NCBI RefSeq assembly: GCF_963662555.1
Contig: NZ_OY759719.1
Coordinates: 1 to 64,000, forward strand
Source: Thiomicrorhabdus sp.
GTDB taxonomy: Bacteria > Pseudomonadota > Gammaproteobacteria > Thiomicrospirales > Thiomicrospiraceae
Direction: 5' to 3'
DNA length: 64,000 nt
Position numbers and translations under genes: made by a program. The notes beneath the pieces were generated by a model. That model did not search any database and was not told the DNA's origin. It saw nothing but the letters and a program-made list of their open reading frames with translations. Below, in pieces: positions 9,249 through 18,309 of this stretch. Position 1 is the first letter of the stretch. Each line of letters begins with the position of its first letter.

Positions 9249-9615
9249 AAAATCTCCTTTAATTTCAAGACTATTTACATAGAAATTGTAGGCAACCTTG
9301 AGATAAACAGCAAACACAGTACCAATTACTTATATACCCAAAGACTTTAATAAAACATTCATAATTTATAATGACCGTTAAATTTTGTATTTAAAACTCA
9401 AATTAAGCGTAGTTAACATACGTTTTTGTTTTCCATCAATACATCATTATTCAATAATATCTTTGTTTTTTAGCCTATTTTTTTCTAATATGGATGGCTA
9501 TTTATACATTTACAAAAGAGTGCATATACAATGGGCTATAAAGCTATCTATGTGGATAGCTAAGTTGACTATTTTTTAGCTTGCACTATGACGCTAATCC
9601 AAAGAAGGACCGCAA
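9249..9615. other. Divergent intergenic region between the lipoprotein operon and metY
   Basis: About 367 bp of AT-rich DNA holding the divergent promoters. The only clear structure is an inverted repeat AGCTATC (9542-9548) / GATAGCT (9555-9561) followed by a T-run (9571-9577), so it could be a terminator-like hairpin in the metY leader. No SAM riboswitch-like fold and no MetJ-type AGACGTCT boxes were seen. A 64-codon open frame at 9385-9579 has no ribosome-binding site or family likeness. AAGAAGGA lies just before the metY ATG. Confidence 0.5.
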
Positions 9616-10893
9616 ATGAAACTCGAAACAATTGCCATTCACGGCGGCTACACACCTGAAGAAACGACTAAAGCTGTAGCTGTGCCAATTTATCAAACAA
9701 CTTCTTATGCTTTTGATAACGCACAACATGGTGCCGACCTCTTTGATTTAAAGGTTCCTGGTAATATTTATTCACGCATTATGAACCCTACTAATGCAGT
9801 ATTAGAATCTCGTGTTGCGGCAATGGAAGGCGGAATTGCCGCTTTGGCTGTGGCATCAGGCATGTCGGCGATTACTTATACTTTGCAAACTATTGCCGAA
9901 ACTGGGGATAACTTTTTAAGTGCTAGTGAGCTTTATGGTGGAACCTATAACCTATTTGCTCATACTTTACCTCGCCAGGGAATTGAGGCTCGCTTCTTTA
10001 ATAAGGATGCTAGCGATGCTGAAATTAGCAATTTAATTGATAATAAAACTAAAGCCATCTACTGCGAAACGATTGGTAACCCTTCTGGTGGTATCGTAGA
10101 TGTTGCTAGATTGGCAGACATTGCCCATGAACATGGCATTCCTTTAATTGTTGATAGCACAGTCGCTTCTCCTGCATTATGGCGCCCTATTGAAGACGGT
10201 GCGGATATTGTAATTCACGCAGCTACCAAATACATCGGAGGTCACGGCACAACCTTGGGTGGTGTTATTGTTGATTCAGGCAAATTCCCTTGGGCAGAAC
10301 ATGCTGAGCGTTTTCCATTATTGAACACGCCTGATATCTCTTATCACGGAGTGACTTATACAGAAGACTTTGGTGCGGCTGCCTTTATTGCTCGTTGTCG
10401 TGTTGTACCTTTACGCAATATGGGAGCAGCATTGTCGGCACAAAGTGCTTTTCAACTATTGCAAGGGCTAGAAACTTTAGCTTTACGTATGGAACGTACT
10501 TGTGAAAACACCCAAAAGGTTGCTGAGTGGTTAGAAAAACATGAACTAGTATCTTGGGTAAATTATGCTGGCCTGCCAAGTCATAAAGATTATGCTTTGG
10601 CACAAAAATATATGGGTGGCAAAGCGTCTGGCATATTAAGTTTTGGTTTGAAGTCAGGACGTGATGGAACCATTAAGTTCTATGATGCTCTGAACTTAGT
10701 AGTACGTTTGGTAAACATTGGTGACTGTAAATCTCTTGCCAGTATCCCTGCTGAAACGACACATCGCCAGTTAAATGATGAGGAATTAAAATCAGCTGGT
10801 GTTAGTCCAGAGATGGTGCGTTTATCGATTGGTATTGAACATATTGACGATATTTTAGAAGACTTAGAACAAGCGTTAAAAGCGTCAGTTTAA
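9616..10893 (+). CDS. metY: O-acetylhomoserine sulfhydrylase (PLP enzyme)
   Basis: Makes homocysteine directly from O-acetylhomoserine and sulfide, a fitting route for a sulfide-rich organism. Its 425 residues match the MetY branch of the Cys/Met metabolism PLP family. Visible motifs are AIHGGY at the N-terminus, PIYQTTSYAF near residue 24, ASGMSAITYTL near 79, YCETIGNPSGG near 149 and IHAATKYIGGHG near 197, the last carrying the PLP-binding Lys. SIGIEHIDDILEDLEQAL closes the chain as in the family. MetZ-type O-succinylhomoserine sulfhydrylase is the alternative, but the length and motifs favour MetY. A strong AAGAAGGA precedes the ATG. A repeated hairpin lies just downstream. Confidence 0.93.
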   Translation: MKLETIAIHGGYTPEETTKAVAVPIYQTTSYAFDNAQHGADLFDLKVPGNIYSRIMNPTNAVLESRVAAMEGGIAALAVASGMSAITYTLQTIAETGDNFLSASELYGGTYNLFAHTLPRQGIEARFFNKDASDAEISNLIDNKTKAIYCETIGNPSGGIVDVARLADIAHEHGIPLIVDSTVASPALWRPIEDGADIVIHAATKYIGGHGTTLGGVIVDSGKFPWAEHAERFPLLNTPDISYHGVTYTEDFGAAAFIARCRVVPLRNMGAALSAQSAFQLLQGLETLALRMERTCENTQKVAEWLEKHELVSWVNYAGLPSHKDYALAQKYMGGKASGILSFGLKSGRDGTIKFYDALNLVVRLVNIGDCKSLASIPAETTHRQLNDEELKSAGVSPEMVRLSIGIEHIDDILEDLEQALKASV

Positions 10894-10912
10894 ATAGGAA
10901 GTTTTAATTTTG

Positions 10913-11024
10913 CCCTATGCTTACACCATTTTAGATGGTCACAGGGCATACCAGGCCTGATATTTTTTGAATTTACCCTATGCTCACACCATTTTAGATG
11001 GCCACAGAGCATACCAGGCCTGGT
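10913..11024. repeat. Two tandem 48-bp hairpin repeats ending in the dispersed palindrome
   Basis: Units at 10913-10960 and 10976-11023 are about 90% identical, 63 bp apart. Each begins CCCTATGCT, contains ACCAT-TTTAG-ATGG, which can form a hairpin, and ends with a copy of the dispersed palindrome (ACCAGGCCTGAT at 10950 in the first, perfect at 11013 in the second). The first unit can also pair GCCCTATG with CACAGGGC. They lie between the convergent metY and DUF3240 genes and could act as bidirectional termination or processing signals. Confidence 0.85.
11013..11024. repeat. Dispersed palindrome, perfect copy, downstream of metY
   Basis: TACCAGGCCTGGTA at 11012-11025, forming the end of the second 48-bp tandem unit. 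Confidence 0.95.
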
Positions 11025-11032
11025 AATTTTAA

Positions 11033-11335
11033 TTAAAGTACGCCAGATTCTAATACTGGCGTGATTAAATAGTGACAATCCAATCTTGGATGCTCTTCTT
11101 TGAGATACGCCAAAAGATTCTTGTACTCTTCTTCTGTGGTAATGATTTCAACTTGTACTTTTGCCAAATAACCCGCTACTTGCTCCTCAATCTCTTCAAA
11201 CTCATGTTCATTACTGAATGAACGAATCGACAAAGTCTTGAATTCAATTTGTGCCTTTTCATAGACCAATAAACTATCTGCAACGGCTGCAAAAACACCT
11301 TCATCTATTACAAGCTTAATTAATACGCCTGACAT
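11033..11335 (-). CDS. DUF3240 family protein of a heavy-metal efflux operon
   Basis: A 100-residue soluble protein that I place in DUF3240, a small family usually encoded next to CusA/CzcA-type pumps. The pattern of alternating strands and helices (LIKLVIDEGVFAAVADSLL, then VQVEIITTEEEYKNLLAYL) suggests a PII-like ferredoxin fold, but this is inference. Its ATG lies one base past the stop of the pump gene, so it is translated from the same message. It may sense or buffer the exported metal; no metal-binding motif is obvious. Confidence 0.75.
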   Translation of the reverse strand: MSGVLIKLVIDEGVFAAVADSLLVYEKAQIEFKTLSIRSFSNEHEFEEIEEQVAGYLAKVQVEIITTEEEYKNLLAYLKEEHPRLDCHYLITPVLESGVL

Positions 11336-11336
11336 A

Positions 11337-14300
11337 TTAGGCTCCTTTCTTTAAATAGTTTAGTCTTGTACCTTGGCCAAACAGACGATAAAAAATCGGC
11401 AAGATCAGCAAAGTTAAGGCAGTTGATGAAATCAATCCACCAATGACTACAATCGCTAATGGGCGTTGAATCTCTGAACCTGGCCCGGTTGCAAACACTA
11501 ATGGTACCAAGCCTAATGCAGCGATACTGGCTGTCATTAATACAGGTCTTAATCGACGCATAGCCCCTTCGGTAACCACTTCGGTGATTGACATACCTGA
11601 TGCCGCTAACTGGTTAAAGTAAGAGATCATCACCACCCCATTCAGTACCGCAATACCTAACAGGGCAATAAAGCCAACTGAGGCTGGTACAGAAAGATAT
11701 TCACCGGTTATCCACAGGGCAGTAATTCCACCAATCAAAGCAAAAGGCACGTTGGTTAAAATCATCGCGGCTTGAGGAATTGATCTAAAGGTACTGAATA
11801 AGATGATAAAGATCAGAATCAAAGCAATTGGCACCACCACAGCTAATTTAGCTGCAGCACGCTGCTGGTTCTCAAATTTACCACCCCATTCAAAGAAGTA
11901 ACCCGCTGGGATATTCATCTGAGCCGCTTTTTGTTTAGCCTCTTCAACAAAACCAACCAAATCACGCCCTTTTACGTTGGAAACTACCACCGCAAAACGT
12001 TTGCTTTGTTCACGCTGAATAGAAACAGGCCCTTCAACCTCTTTGGCGTTAACCAACTGACTTAACATAACGGTTTGACCATTTTCTAAGGCAATAGGTT
12101 TTTGCAACATCTCTTGTTTAGATGATTTATAAGACTCACCCGCCCTAACAACGATTGGGATTCTACGAATACCTTGATACAAAATACCCGCCTCTAAACC
12201 ATTAACTTGGGCTCGTAAAATGGCTTGCACATCATTCACACTTAAACCAAACTTAGCCGCCATCTCTTTATTAATATCTAACTGTAAATAACGTAAACCT
12301 TCGTTGGTTGGTGTAAATACGTCTTCTGCACCTTTTATTGAACTGACTGTTTCTACCATTTTTTTGGCGACTTCATTTAACTGCTCTGGATCGTCACCAA
12401 AAATCTTAATAGCCACATCACCACGAGCTCCCGTTAACATTTCATCAACACGCATTTGAATTGGTTGAGTAAAGGCAAAGTTAACGCCAGGGAAGTGATT
12501 TTCAAGACCGGTACGAATCTCATCAAGTAGTTCTTCTTTGGTAGCCATTCGCCATTCTTCTTTTGGTTTTAACACCAAAAAGCTATCGGTATCATTTAAA
12601 CCCATTGGGTCCATACCCAACTCATCTGAGCCAACACGTGCCACAATACGGCTAATCTCTGGAATATTTTTTAACAGATATTTTTGTACCTGTTTATCCA
12701 TATTTACCGTCTCTTTAAGACTAATTGCAGGTAATTTTTCAATTTGCATAACGATATAACCTTCATCCATTTGCGGAATAAAAGTTTTACCTACTTGAGT
12801 ATAAATAAAGCCTGCAAACACCAAACCTAGTAAAGCGATACTAATCACCTTTTTACTGTTAGCCAAACTCCAACCCAATACAGGACGATAAAGTTGAAGC
12901 AACTTCTCTATTAACCACGGCTCTTTATGGCTTGGTTTACCCAACATAAATGATGCTAAAGTTGGAATAATGGTTAATGAAAGCAGTAACGCACTACCTA
13001 ATGCAAAGATAATCGTTAGAGCAACAGGTACAAATAATTTACCTTCTAAACCTTCAAGAGTTAACAGCGGTAAAAACACCGTCATAATAATTAAAATACC
13101 CGAGATAACTGGTACCGATACTTCTTGCACCGCTCGGTAAATAATATGTAATTTTGGCAGGCCTGCTCGGTCTTTCTCTTGATGGGTAACAATGTTTTCA
13201 ACCACCACAACGGCAGCATCAACCAACATACCAATCGCAATCGTTAAACCGCCCAATGACATTAAGTTGGCCGATAAACCAAACTGTTTCATTAAAATAA
13301 AGGTGAGCAATGCCGCTAAAGGTAAAATTAAGGCAACGGTTAAGGCAGCACGTAAATTACCTAAAAAGATAAATAACACCAATACAACCAAAACAACGGC
13401 TTCGGTTAAGGCACCAGAAACGGTATCAATTGCTTGTGAGATTAAGTCTTTACGGTTATAAAACACATTCAAAGAGATACCTTGTGGCAAGGCACGTTGA
13501 ATATCGGCCAAACGTGCTTCAATACCAGACACAACGTCACGAGCATTGGCACCTTTAAGAGCCATAACTAAGCCTTCTACAGCTTCTTCACCATTCTGGG
13601 TAACAGCACCATTACGGTATAAAGAATCTACTTCAACCTTAGCTAAATCTTTAACATAAATTGGGCGACCACCAGAATTATCGACAATGATATTTTCAAT
13701 ATCGTTAATATTGGTTAAGTTCCCCAAAGTTCTTACCAATAAGACTTCTTCACCTTGATTGACTCGACCCGCACCATCATTTTGGTTATGAGTTTCTACG
13801 GCATTAATTAAGCGGGCAAGTGAAATTTTAAAAGTGCTTAACTTATTAAAATCTGGCTTAACCGCAAACACACGTACGTTACCACCTAAGGCATTAACGT
13901 CTGCCACACCTGGCACCGAACGCAAAGCTGGACGAATAACCCAATCTAACAGATCACGTTTTTCCATATTGTTTAAAGTATTACCATCAATGGTAAACAT
14001 AAAAATATCACTTAACGGAGTAGATAAAGGCGCCATTCCCCCTGTTACCCCAGTCGGCAAATTCACACCATTTAAACGCTCTGCCACCAACTGTCTAGCC
14101 CAGTAAATATCAGTGCCTTCGGCAAAGTTTAGGGTAATATCAGCAATAGCATATTTAGCTAAAGAGCGCAGCAATGTCTCTTTAGGAATCCCTAATAACT
14201 CTTGCTCAAGTGGTGCGATAACACGCTGTTCAACCTCAGTAGGTGTCATACCTGGTGCTTTAAAAATCATTTTTACCTGTACAGGTGAAACATCTGGAAA

Positions 14301-14411
14301 GGCATCAATAGGCGTTTTCTGAAATGCCATCCATCCGCCTGCAACAAGTGCAAAAATGACCAACACTACAAAAATTCGCTGGGTTAAGAAAAACTGTATT
14401 AAACGGTTCAT
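11337..14411 (-). CDS. Heavy-metal RND efflux pump, CusA/CzcA family
   Basis: The proton-driven inner-membrane subunit of a tripartite metal exporter. Its length of 1024 fits the family. The order is TM1 at the N-terminus with FPDVSPVQVKMIFKAPGM after it, a large periplasmic domain, TM2-6, then a second copy of the same plan. The TM4 motif GGLTIAIGMLVDAAVVVVEN near residue 395 carries the proton-relay Asp and Glu. IGMLVDA is nearer the Cu/Ag (CusA) type than the DFG type of Zn/Co/Cd CzcA, yet the surrounding residues do not settle the metal. It is followed at once by DUF3240 and preceded two bases away by the adaptor gene. Confidence 0.92.
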   Translation of the reverse strand: MNRLIQFFLTQRIFVVLVIFALVAGGWMAFQKTPIDAFPDVSPVQVKMIFKAPGMTPTEVEQRVIAPLEQELLGIPKETLLRSLAKYAIADITLNFAEGTDIYWARQLVAERLNGVNLPTGVTGGMAPLSTPLSDIFMFTIDGNTLNNMEKRDLLDWVIRPALRSVPGVADVNALGGNVRVFAVKPDFNKLSTFKISLARLINAVETHNQNDGAGRVNQGEEVLLVRTLGNLTNINDIENIIVDNSGGRPIYVKDLAKVEVDSLYRNGAVTQNGEEAVEGLVMALKGANARDVVSGIEARLADIQRALPQGISLNVFYNRKDLISQAIDTVSGALTEAVVLVVLVLFIFLGNLRAALTVALILPLAALLTFILMKQFGLSANLMSLGGLTIAIGMLVDAAVVVVENIVTHQEKDRAGLPKLHIIYRAVQEVSVPVISGILIIMTVFLPLLTLEGLEGKLFVPVALTIIFALGSALLLSLTIIPTLASFMLGKPSHKEPWLIEKLLQLYRPVLGWSLANSKKVISIALLGLVFAGFIYTQVGKTFIPQMDEGYIVMQIEKLPAISLKETVNMDKQVQKYLLKNIPEISRIVARVGSDELGMDPMGLNDTDSFLVLKPKEEWRMATKEELLDEIRTGLENHFPGVNFAFTQPIQMRVDEMLTGARGDVAIKIFGDDPEQLNEVAKKMVETVSSIKGAEDVFTPTNEGLRYLQLDINKEMAAKFGLSVNDVQAILRAQVNGLEAGILYQGIRRIPIVVRAGESYKSSKQEMLQKPIALENGQTVMLSQLVNAKEVEGPVSIQREQSKRFAVVVSNVKGRDLVGFVEEAKQKAAQMNIPAGYFFEWGGKFENQQRAAAKLAVVVPIALILIFIILFSTFRSIPQAAMILTNVPFALIGGITALWITGEYLSVPASVGFIALLGIAVLNGVVMISYFNQLAASGMSITEVVTEGAMRRLRPVLMTASIAALGLVPLVFATGPGSEIQRPLAIVVIGGLISSTALTLLILPIFYRLFGQGTRLNYLKKGA

Positions 14412-14413
14412 AC

Positions 14414-15613
14414 TTATTCTCCGCCTTCTTCAGCCATCATGTTACTTTTAAGGCTTGATGCACCATGAGTAACTACAATACTTTGTGCATTAATATCCTC
14501 TTGATGGACTGGGTTAAAGAACAATTGACCATTAGAAGTTTGTAAAACAACAACTGGCACAGCCTTAATTTCCTTCTGTTGCTGTACAAAAATAATGTCT
14601 TGATTATTCATCGTTGTTAAGGCGTTCATTGCCGTTTGATATGCAGGTTGTTCATGTTGAAATTGCACATAAAACAACTGACCGGGTTTGATAGCAAAAT
14701 CGGCATTATCAAATACCGTATGTACTTCAACCGACTGCGTATCAGGAGTTACAAAATCTGAAATATGTGCAACTTTACCTGGTTTATCAAGCGTAGCAAC
14801 GGTGACAGATTGACCCTCCGCTAACCCTTCAACGTCTTTAACAGGTACTTCTAAATTAATAACGATTGGATTAGTTTTAGCAATGGAAACCACAGCCGCT
14901 TGTGCTTCAACACGTTTACCAGCTTCGACTTTAATATCAAATAATTCACCCGTTACCGGAGCAACTAACGAAAACTCTGCTGACTGAATTTGCTGGGTAT
15001 TTTCTAGTTCTGCAACCAATTTAGAATCCATTCCCACATGCAATAGTTCTTGCTTTTGCTGAATTTTCATTTGAGAAAGCTTTCTCACGCTTGCCTCTAG
15101 TGCTTGACGTTGCTTGCTAGAAATTGCCCCCGTTTTACTTAGTGACTTTGCACGCTTTAATGCCGCCTTTTGTGCTTTTAAATCTGCCAAGGTCGCCACA
15201 AAATCACTCTGCATCATTTGTAGCTCAGCACTGTAAACAGTGGCAATAACATCACCCTTATCTACATGACCATGCACATGATATATGGCAGAGATTTGCC
15301 CTGATACAGGCATGGTAACAGCATAACGTTGATTTAACGGCACCATGCTTTGTGCAATAAAAGCACTACTTGGATAAGTCTTAACCATTGCTACTTTTTG
15401 CGTTTGAATAGCAAGAGCATCCATCTGTTCTGTGGTTAAGTTTAGAGTGGGCAATGTTGCAGCTTCTGAAGCACTTGCATAAGGTACATAACCTATTGCA
15501 GAAACAGAGAGTACCAAAGCAGCAGTGACCTTAGAAATTTTAGAAAGTTTTAAGGACTTACAAAATTGAGCTAAATAATTATTTTTAGTCTGAGTTAACA
15601 ATGTAGTGTGCAT
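14414..15613 (-). CDS. Periplasmic adaptor of metal RND pump, CusB/CzcB-like
   Basis: A 399-residue membrane-fusion protein linking the RND pump to the outer-membrane channel. After an N-terminal hydrophobic signal or anchor (about residues 29-48), the motif VSGQISAIYHVHGHVDKGDVI marks the first half of the lipoyl-like domain. A helical hairpin (about residues 145-200) and the second lipoyl half (APVTGELFDIKVEAGKRVE) follow, then a beta-barrel domain. The start overlaps the stop of the TolC-like gene at 15613. No Met- or His-rich metal-binding N-terminus is present, so the metal cannot be read from the sequence. Confidence 0.88.
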   Translation of the reverse strand: MHTTLLTQTKNNYLAQFCKSLKLSKISKVTAALVLSVSAIGYVPYASASEAATLPTLNLTTEQMDALAIQTQKVAMVKTYPSSAFIAQSMVPLNQRYAVTMPVSGQISAIYHVHGHVDKGDVIATVYSAELQMMQSDFVATLADLKAQKAALKRAKSLSKTGAISSKQRQALEASVRKLSQMKIQQKQELLHVGMDSKLVAELENTQQIQSAEFSLVAPVTGELFDIKVEAGKRVEAQAAVVSIAKTNPIVINLEVPVKDVEGLAEGQSVTVATLDKPGKVAHISDFVTPDTQSVEVHTVFDNADFAIKPGQLFYVQFQHEQPAYQTAMNALTTMNNQDIIFVQQQKEIKAVPVVVLQTSNGQLFFNPVHQEDINAQSIVVTHGASSLKSNMMAEEGGE

Positions 15614-16812
15614 TATAAAGATACTCCTGCAATTTGGTTGCGGTTGGCAATGGCTTTAGCCATTTCAATTTGGGTAAGTGCTTGCTGTAATGAGCTTTTT
15701 AAAAAAGTCTGTTGAGCAGCCATTAAAGTCTGTATATTACTTTCACCTGCCCGATAGGCTTGCTGAGCGAGTTGTAACGTTTGTTCCGCTAGTTGCATAT
15801 CTTGAGCACTAATGGTGAGTTTTTTCGCTGTTAAAAACACGGCCTGCTGGCTTGCATATAAACGATTTTGCAATTCGAATTGATAACGCTTAATCTTGGC
15901 TTCTTTGCTTAATACAACTGTATTTTGTTTAGCCGTTTCAACTTTTTTGGTTGGGCTTGAGCCAATTGGATAGGTAATTTGAGCAAATAAAGAGGTATTA
16001 GGAGACATCGCTCTATCCTCTTCTTGAAAACCACCAATGCTTAATACAGGGTTATCTTTTTGAACCGCTTTTAGGTTTTGCAATTCAGCTCGAGCAATAT
16101 CTAATTCGGTTTTCAACTTGTTGAGTTCAGGATGATTATTAATATCATAAGCGGTGGTATTTTCAGTAAGCGGTACAGGCAATTCAAGTGTGCCAGTCCA
16201 AGACTGATAACGCTTCTTAACTGAATCTAACTGGTTACGCTTAGAAAGAAGTTGAGACTCTGCAGTTAACAAGAGTTTTTGAGCCATCAATGCATCAATT
16301 TTTGGTTTTTCACCAACCATAACGAGCTTATTAATTAGATCGAATAATGCATTAGCCTGAGCAACTGATTTTTCAGCCATCTCAGCTTGAACTTGAGCTT
16401 CTCTGTATTGCCATACCAAATCACGCAGTTGACCTGAAGCCTGCCATTTTAGATAGTTAACCTGATCATTTCTAAGACTAGAATAGCCTTTGGCTAATTG
16501 TTCTTGGCTATCAGCTTGGCCTGGCAGCCACAAAGGAAACTCGGCACCAATATGCCACTTAGTTTTATCTAAATTACCTGTCATGGCATCATTTTCATGA
16601 GCGATAACCAAGTTGGTGTTACCAGCAAACAGGCTGTTTGCTGCATTGTTAGCTGAACGTTCAACCTCGTCATAACCTGATAATGAGGTTTGTTCAGGCT
16701 GGTTTTGCATAACATTTTTTAATAAATCAGAGTAAGTTGCAGCTTGTGCAACTTGGCTGGATAGCCCAAATAAGAATAGGCCTGTAAGACTTAAAATCTG
16801 GATTTGCTTCAT
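15613..16812 (-). CDS. TolC-family outer-membrane channel of metal efflux pump (CusC/CzcC-like)
   Basis: A 399-residue protein with a clear signal peptide (cut near VAQA-ATYS) and the long, Gln/Ala/Leu-rich helical segments of the outer-membrane efflux (OEP) family, including QAYRAGESNIQTLMAAQQTF near the end, the usual equatorial-domain motif. It is first of the three pump genes and begins 128 bp after the histidine kinase gene. The intervening minus strand is A/G-poor on its own strand and T-rich, and probably holds the pump promoter. It forms a tripartite pump with the adaptor and CusA/CzcA-like protein. Confidence 0.88.
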   Translation of the reverse strand: MKQIQILSLTGLFLFGLSSQVAQAATYSDLLKNVMQNQPEQTSLSGYDEVERSANNAANSLFAGNTNLVIAHENDAMTGNLDKTKWHIGAEFPLWLPGQADSQEQLAKGYSSLRNDQVNYLKWQASGQLRDLVWQYREAQVQAEMAEKSVAQANALFDLINKLVMVGEKPKIDALMAQKLLLTAESQLLSKRNQLDSVKKRYQSWTGTLELPVPLTENTTAYDINNHPELNKLKTELDIARAELQNLKAVQKDNPVLSIGGFQEEDRAMSPNTSLFAQITYPIGSSPTKKVETAKQNTVVLSKEAKIKRYQFELQNRLYASQQAVFLTAKKLTISAQDMQLAEQTLQLAQQAYRAGESNIQTLMAAQQTFLKSSLQQALTQIEMAKAIANRNQIAGVSL

Positions 16813-16940
16813 AACACTTTCCTAGAGTCATCAATAATGAAGCATATGTTAGAAAATGAAAATGAAATGAAACTGAAAATTAAAAAGAAAATAAATAAGG
16901 AGGAAAAGAAAAAACAAAAATCTGTGTAATACCGGTGTAA

Positions 16941-18308
16941 CTATCGAGGCCTAAAAATAATCTGTACTTTTAAACCACCCAAATCCGAACGACTAAATTG
17001 TAATTCGCCTGAATAGGCCTCTACTAAGTCTTTAACAATCGATAAGCCAATACCGTGACCGGGAATGCTTTCATCCGCTCTAAAACCACGGGTTTGTAAA
17101 CTGTTTAACAGTTCATCACTCACACCTTTACCATCATCCTCAATCATAATGGTTGTACAACCTAGTTGTTCGGTAAGAGTAAAGGTCACTTGTGTTCTTG
17201 CCCATTTAAAGGCGTTGTCTAATAAATTACCAAATAACTCAAAGCCATCTTCTTTTTCAATGACCAGGCCTGGTAAATCAGGCAAATTAAGATTTAGCTG
17301 TATATTTTTGACTTGATGTAATTGCTTTAACGAGTCGGCTAACTCCTCCAAATCACTTTTATAATCAAAACGATTACTTAATGGAGCATCTGAAGCGATT
17401 CGGGCTTTTTTAAGCTCTCTATCAATTAAATGATGAATCTTAGACAATTGCTGCTGCATCTGTTGCTGAACAACCTGCAAATTTTCTGGCGAAGGATTTA
17501 TGGCGACTTGCTCTAAAATTTGAAAGGCTAAATTTAGCGGTGTTTTTAAGGCGTGCGACAGATTAGCATTAGACTGACGAGACGTTTTTAATTGTTTAGC
17601 CGCTTGTTGCAATGCTCCTTTTAAAGCTTCAATCAGCGATTCAACTTCTTTTGGATATTGAGTCTGATCAATGGAAAATTGATGAGTGATCTCTAAATCT
17701 TTTAGCTGTTTCTCAATGGGCGCCAACTGTGTAAAGGTACGCTTTAAAATCCATTTTTGTAACGCATAAAGTAGCAATAACGTAATTAAAGCAAAGCTAC
17801 CAAACACCCAATCAAAATATTTTAAACTCTCTTGTATCGGAGAATGATCCTCAGCAACATAGAGACGGATTGGCACATTGTTTTTACTGGTTTTAGTTGC
17901 TAAAACCAGCAGTTTTGATCGTTTAACTTGATCACCCTCTCCAACCAAAGGCCCTAAGGTTTCATACACCAAGTTTTCATTATCACTGTTTTTCCAGGCC
18001 TGTAACAACAAAGGGTATTGGTTTAATGAGGGGGATTTAAAGATTTGTTGACCCACTTTTACAACAAAGTAATGGCCCGAATGCGTTTTAGAGTAGATAG
18101 GTTCAATATTCTCAATGTCTAAATGCCATTGATTATTTTTAAGGTGCAGGTTTTTCACCACCGCTTCTGAATCATGGTCTAAACGAGTTAACACATAGTC
18201 ATCTGCAACCTGATGAATGGTATTGATTGAAAACCACCAAAACAAAATAAAGACACCCAGCACACTTAGCCCAAGTAAGACGGATAATTGATGCTGCAGT
18301 GATTTCAT
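16941..18308 (-). CDS. Two-component sensor histidine kinase
   Basis: An inner-membrane sensor of 455 residues. TM1 lies at about residues 8-28, then a periplasmic sensor region to about 155 and TM2 at about 160-180. The phosphoacceptor is in SNLSHALKTPLNLAF, the N box is ELFGNLLDNAFKWA, the G1 box EDDGKGVS and the G2 box GHGIGLSIVKDLVEAYSG, so all catalytic elements are intact. I start at the ATG at 18308, just past the regulator's stop; an upstream in-frame ATG overlaps the regulator. It lies before a metal efflux operon, which suggests metal sensing, but no metal ligands are evident. One perfect dispersed palindrome lies in the ATPase domain. Confidence 0.93.
   Translation of the reverse strand: MKSLQHQLSVLLGLSVLGVFILFWWFSINTIHQVADDYVLTRLDHDSEAVVKNLHLKNNQWHLDIENIEPIYSKTHSGHYFVVKVGQQIFKSPSLNQYPLLLQAWKNSDNENLVYETLGPLVGEGDQVKRSKLLVLATKTSKNNVPIRLYVAEDHSPIQESLKYFDWVFGSFALITLLLLYALQKWILKRTFTQLAPIEKQLKDLEITHQFSIDQTQYPKEVESLIEALKGALQQAAKQLKTSRQSNANLSHALKTPLNLAFQILEQVAINPSPENLQVVQQQMQQQLSKIHHLIDRELKKARIASDAPLSNRFDYKSDLEELADSLKQLHQVKNIQLNLNLPDLPGLVIEKEDGFELFGNLLDNAFKWARTQVTFTLTEQLGCTTIMIEDDGKGVSDELLNSLQTRGFRADESIPGHGIGLSIVKDLVEAYSGELQFSRSDLGGLKVQIIFRPR
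17263..17274. repeat. Dispersed palindrome, perfect copy, inside the sensor kinase gene
   Basis: ACCAGGCCTGGT; on the coding strand read as Leu-Pro-Gly-Leu-Val, a third reading frame of the same DNA word. Confidence 0.95.
17993..18004. repeat. Dispersed palindrome, near copy (TCCAGGCCTGTA)
   Basis: Nine to ten central bases match the 12-mer; in the periplasmic-domain part of the kinase gene. Confidence 0.6.
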
Positions 18309-18309
18309 T

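Noticed and set aside
9385-9579. 64-codon open frame upstream of metY
   Set aside because: No ribosome-binding site, low-complexity hydrophobic content and no family likeness; it fills a divergent promoter region.
9249-9615. SAM riboswitch before metY
   Set aside because: None of the conserved stems or core sequences could be found; only a short inverted repeat is present.
10890-11078. 62-codon minus-strand frame with an apparent protein repeat (RPGM-C-HLKWC-HR)
   Set aside because: The apparent protein repeat is a translation of the tandem DNA repeat; it has no start signal and overlaps metY and the DUF3240 gene.
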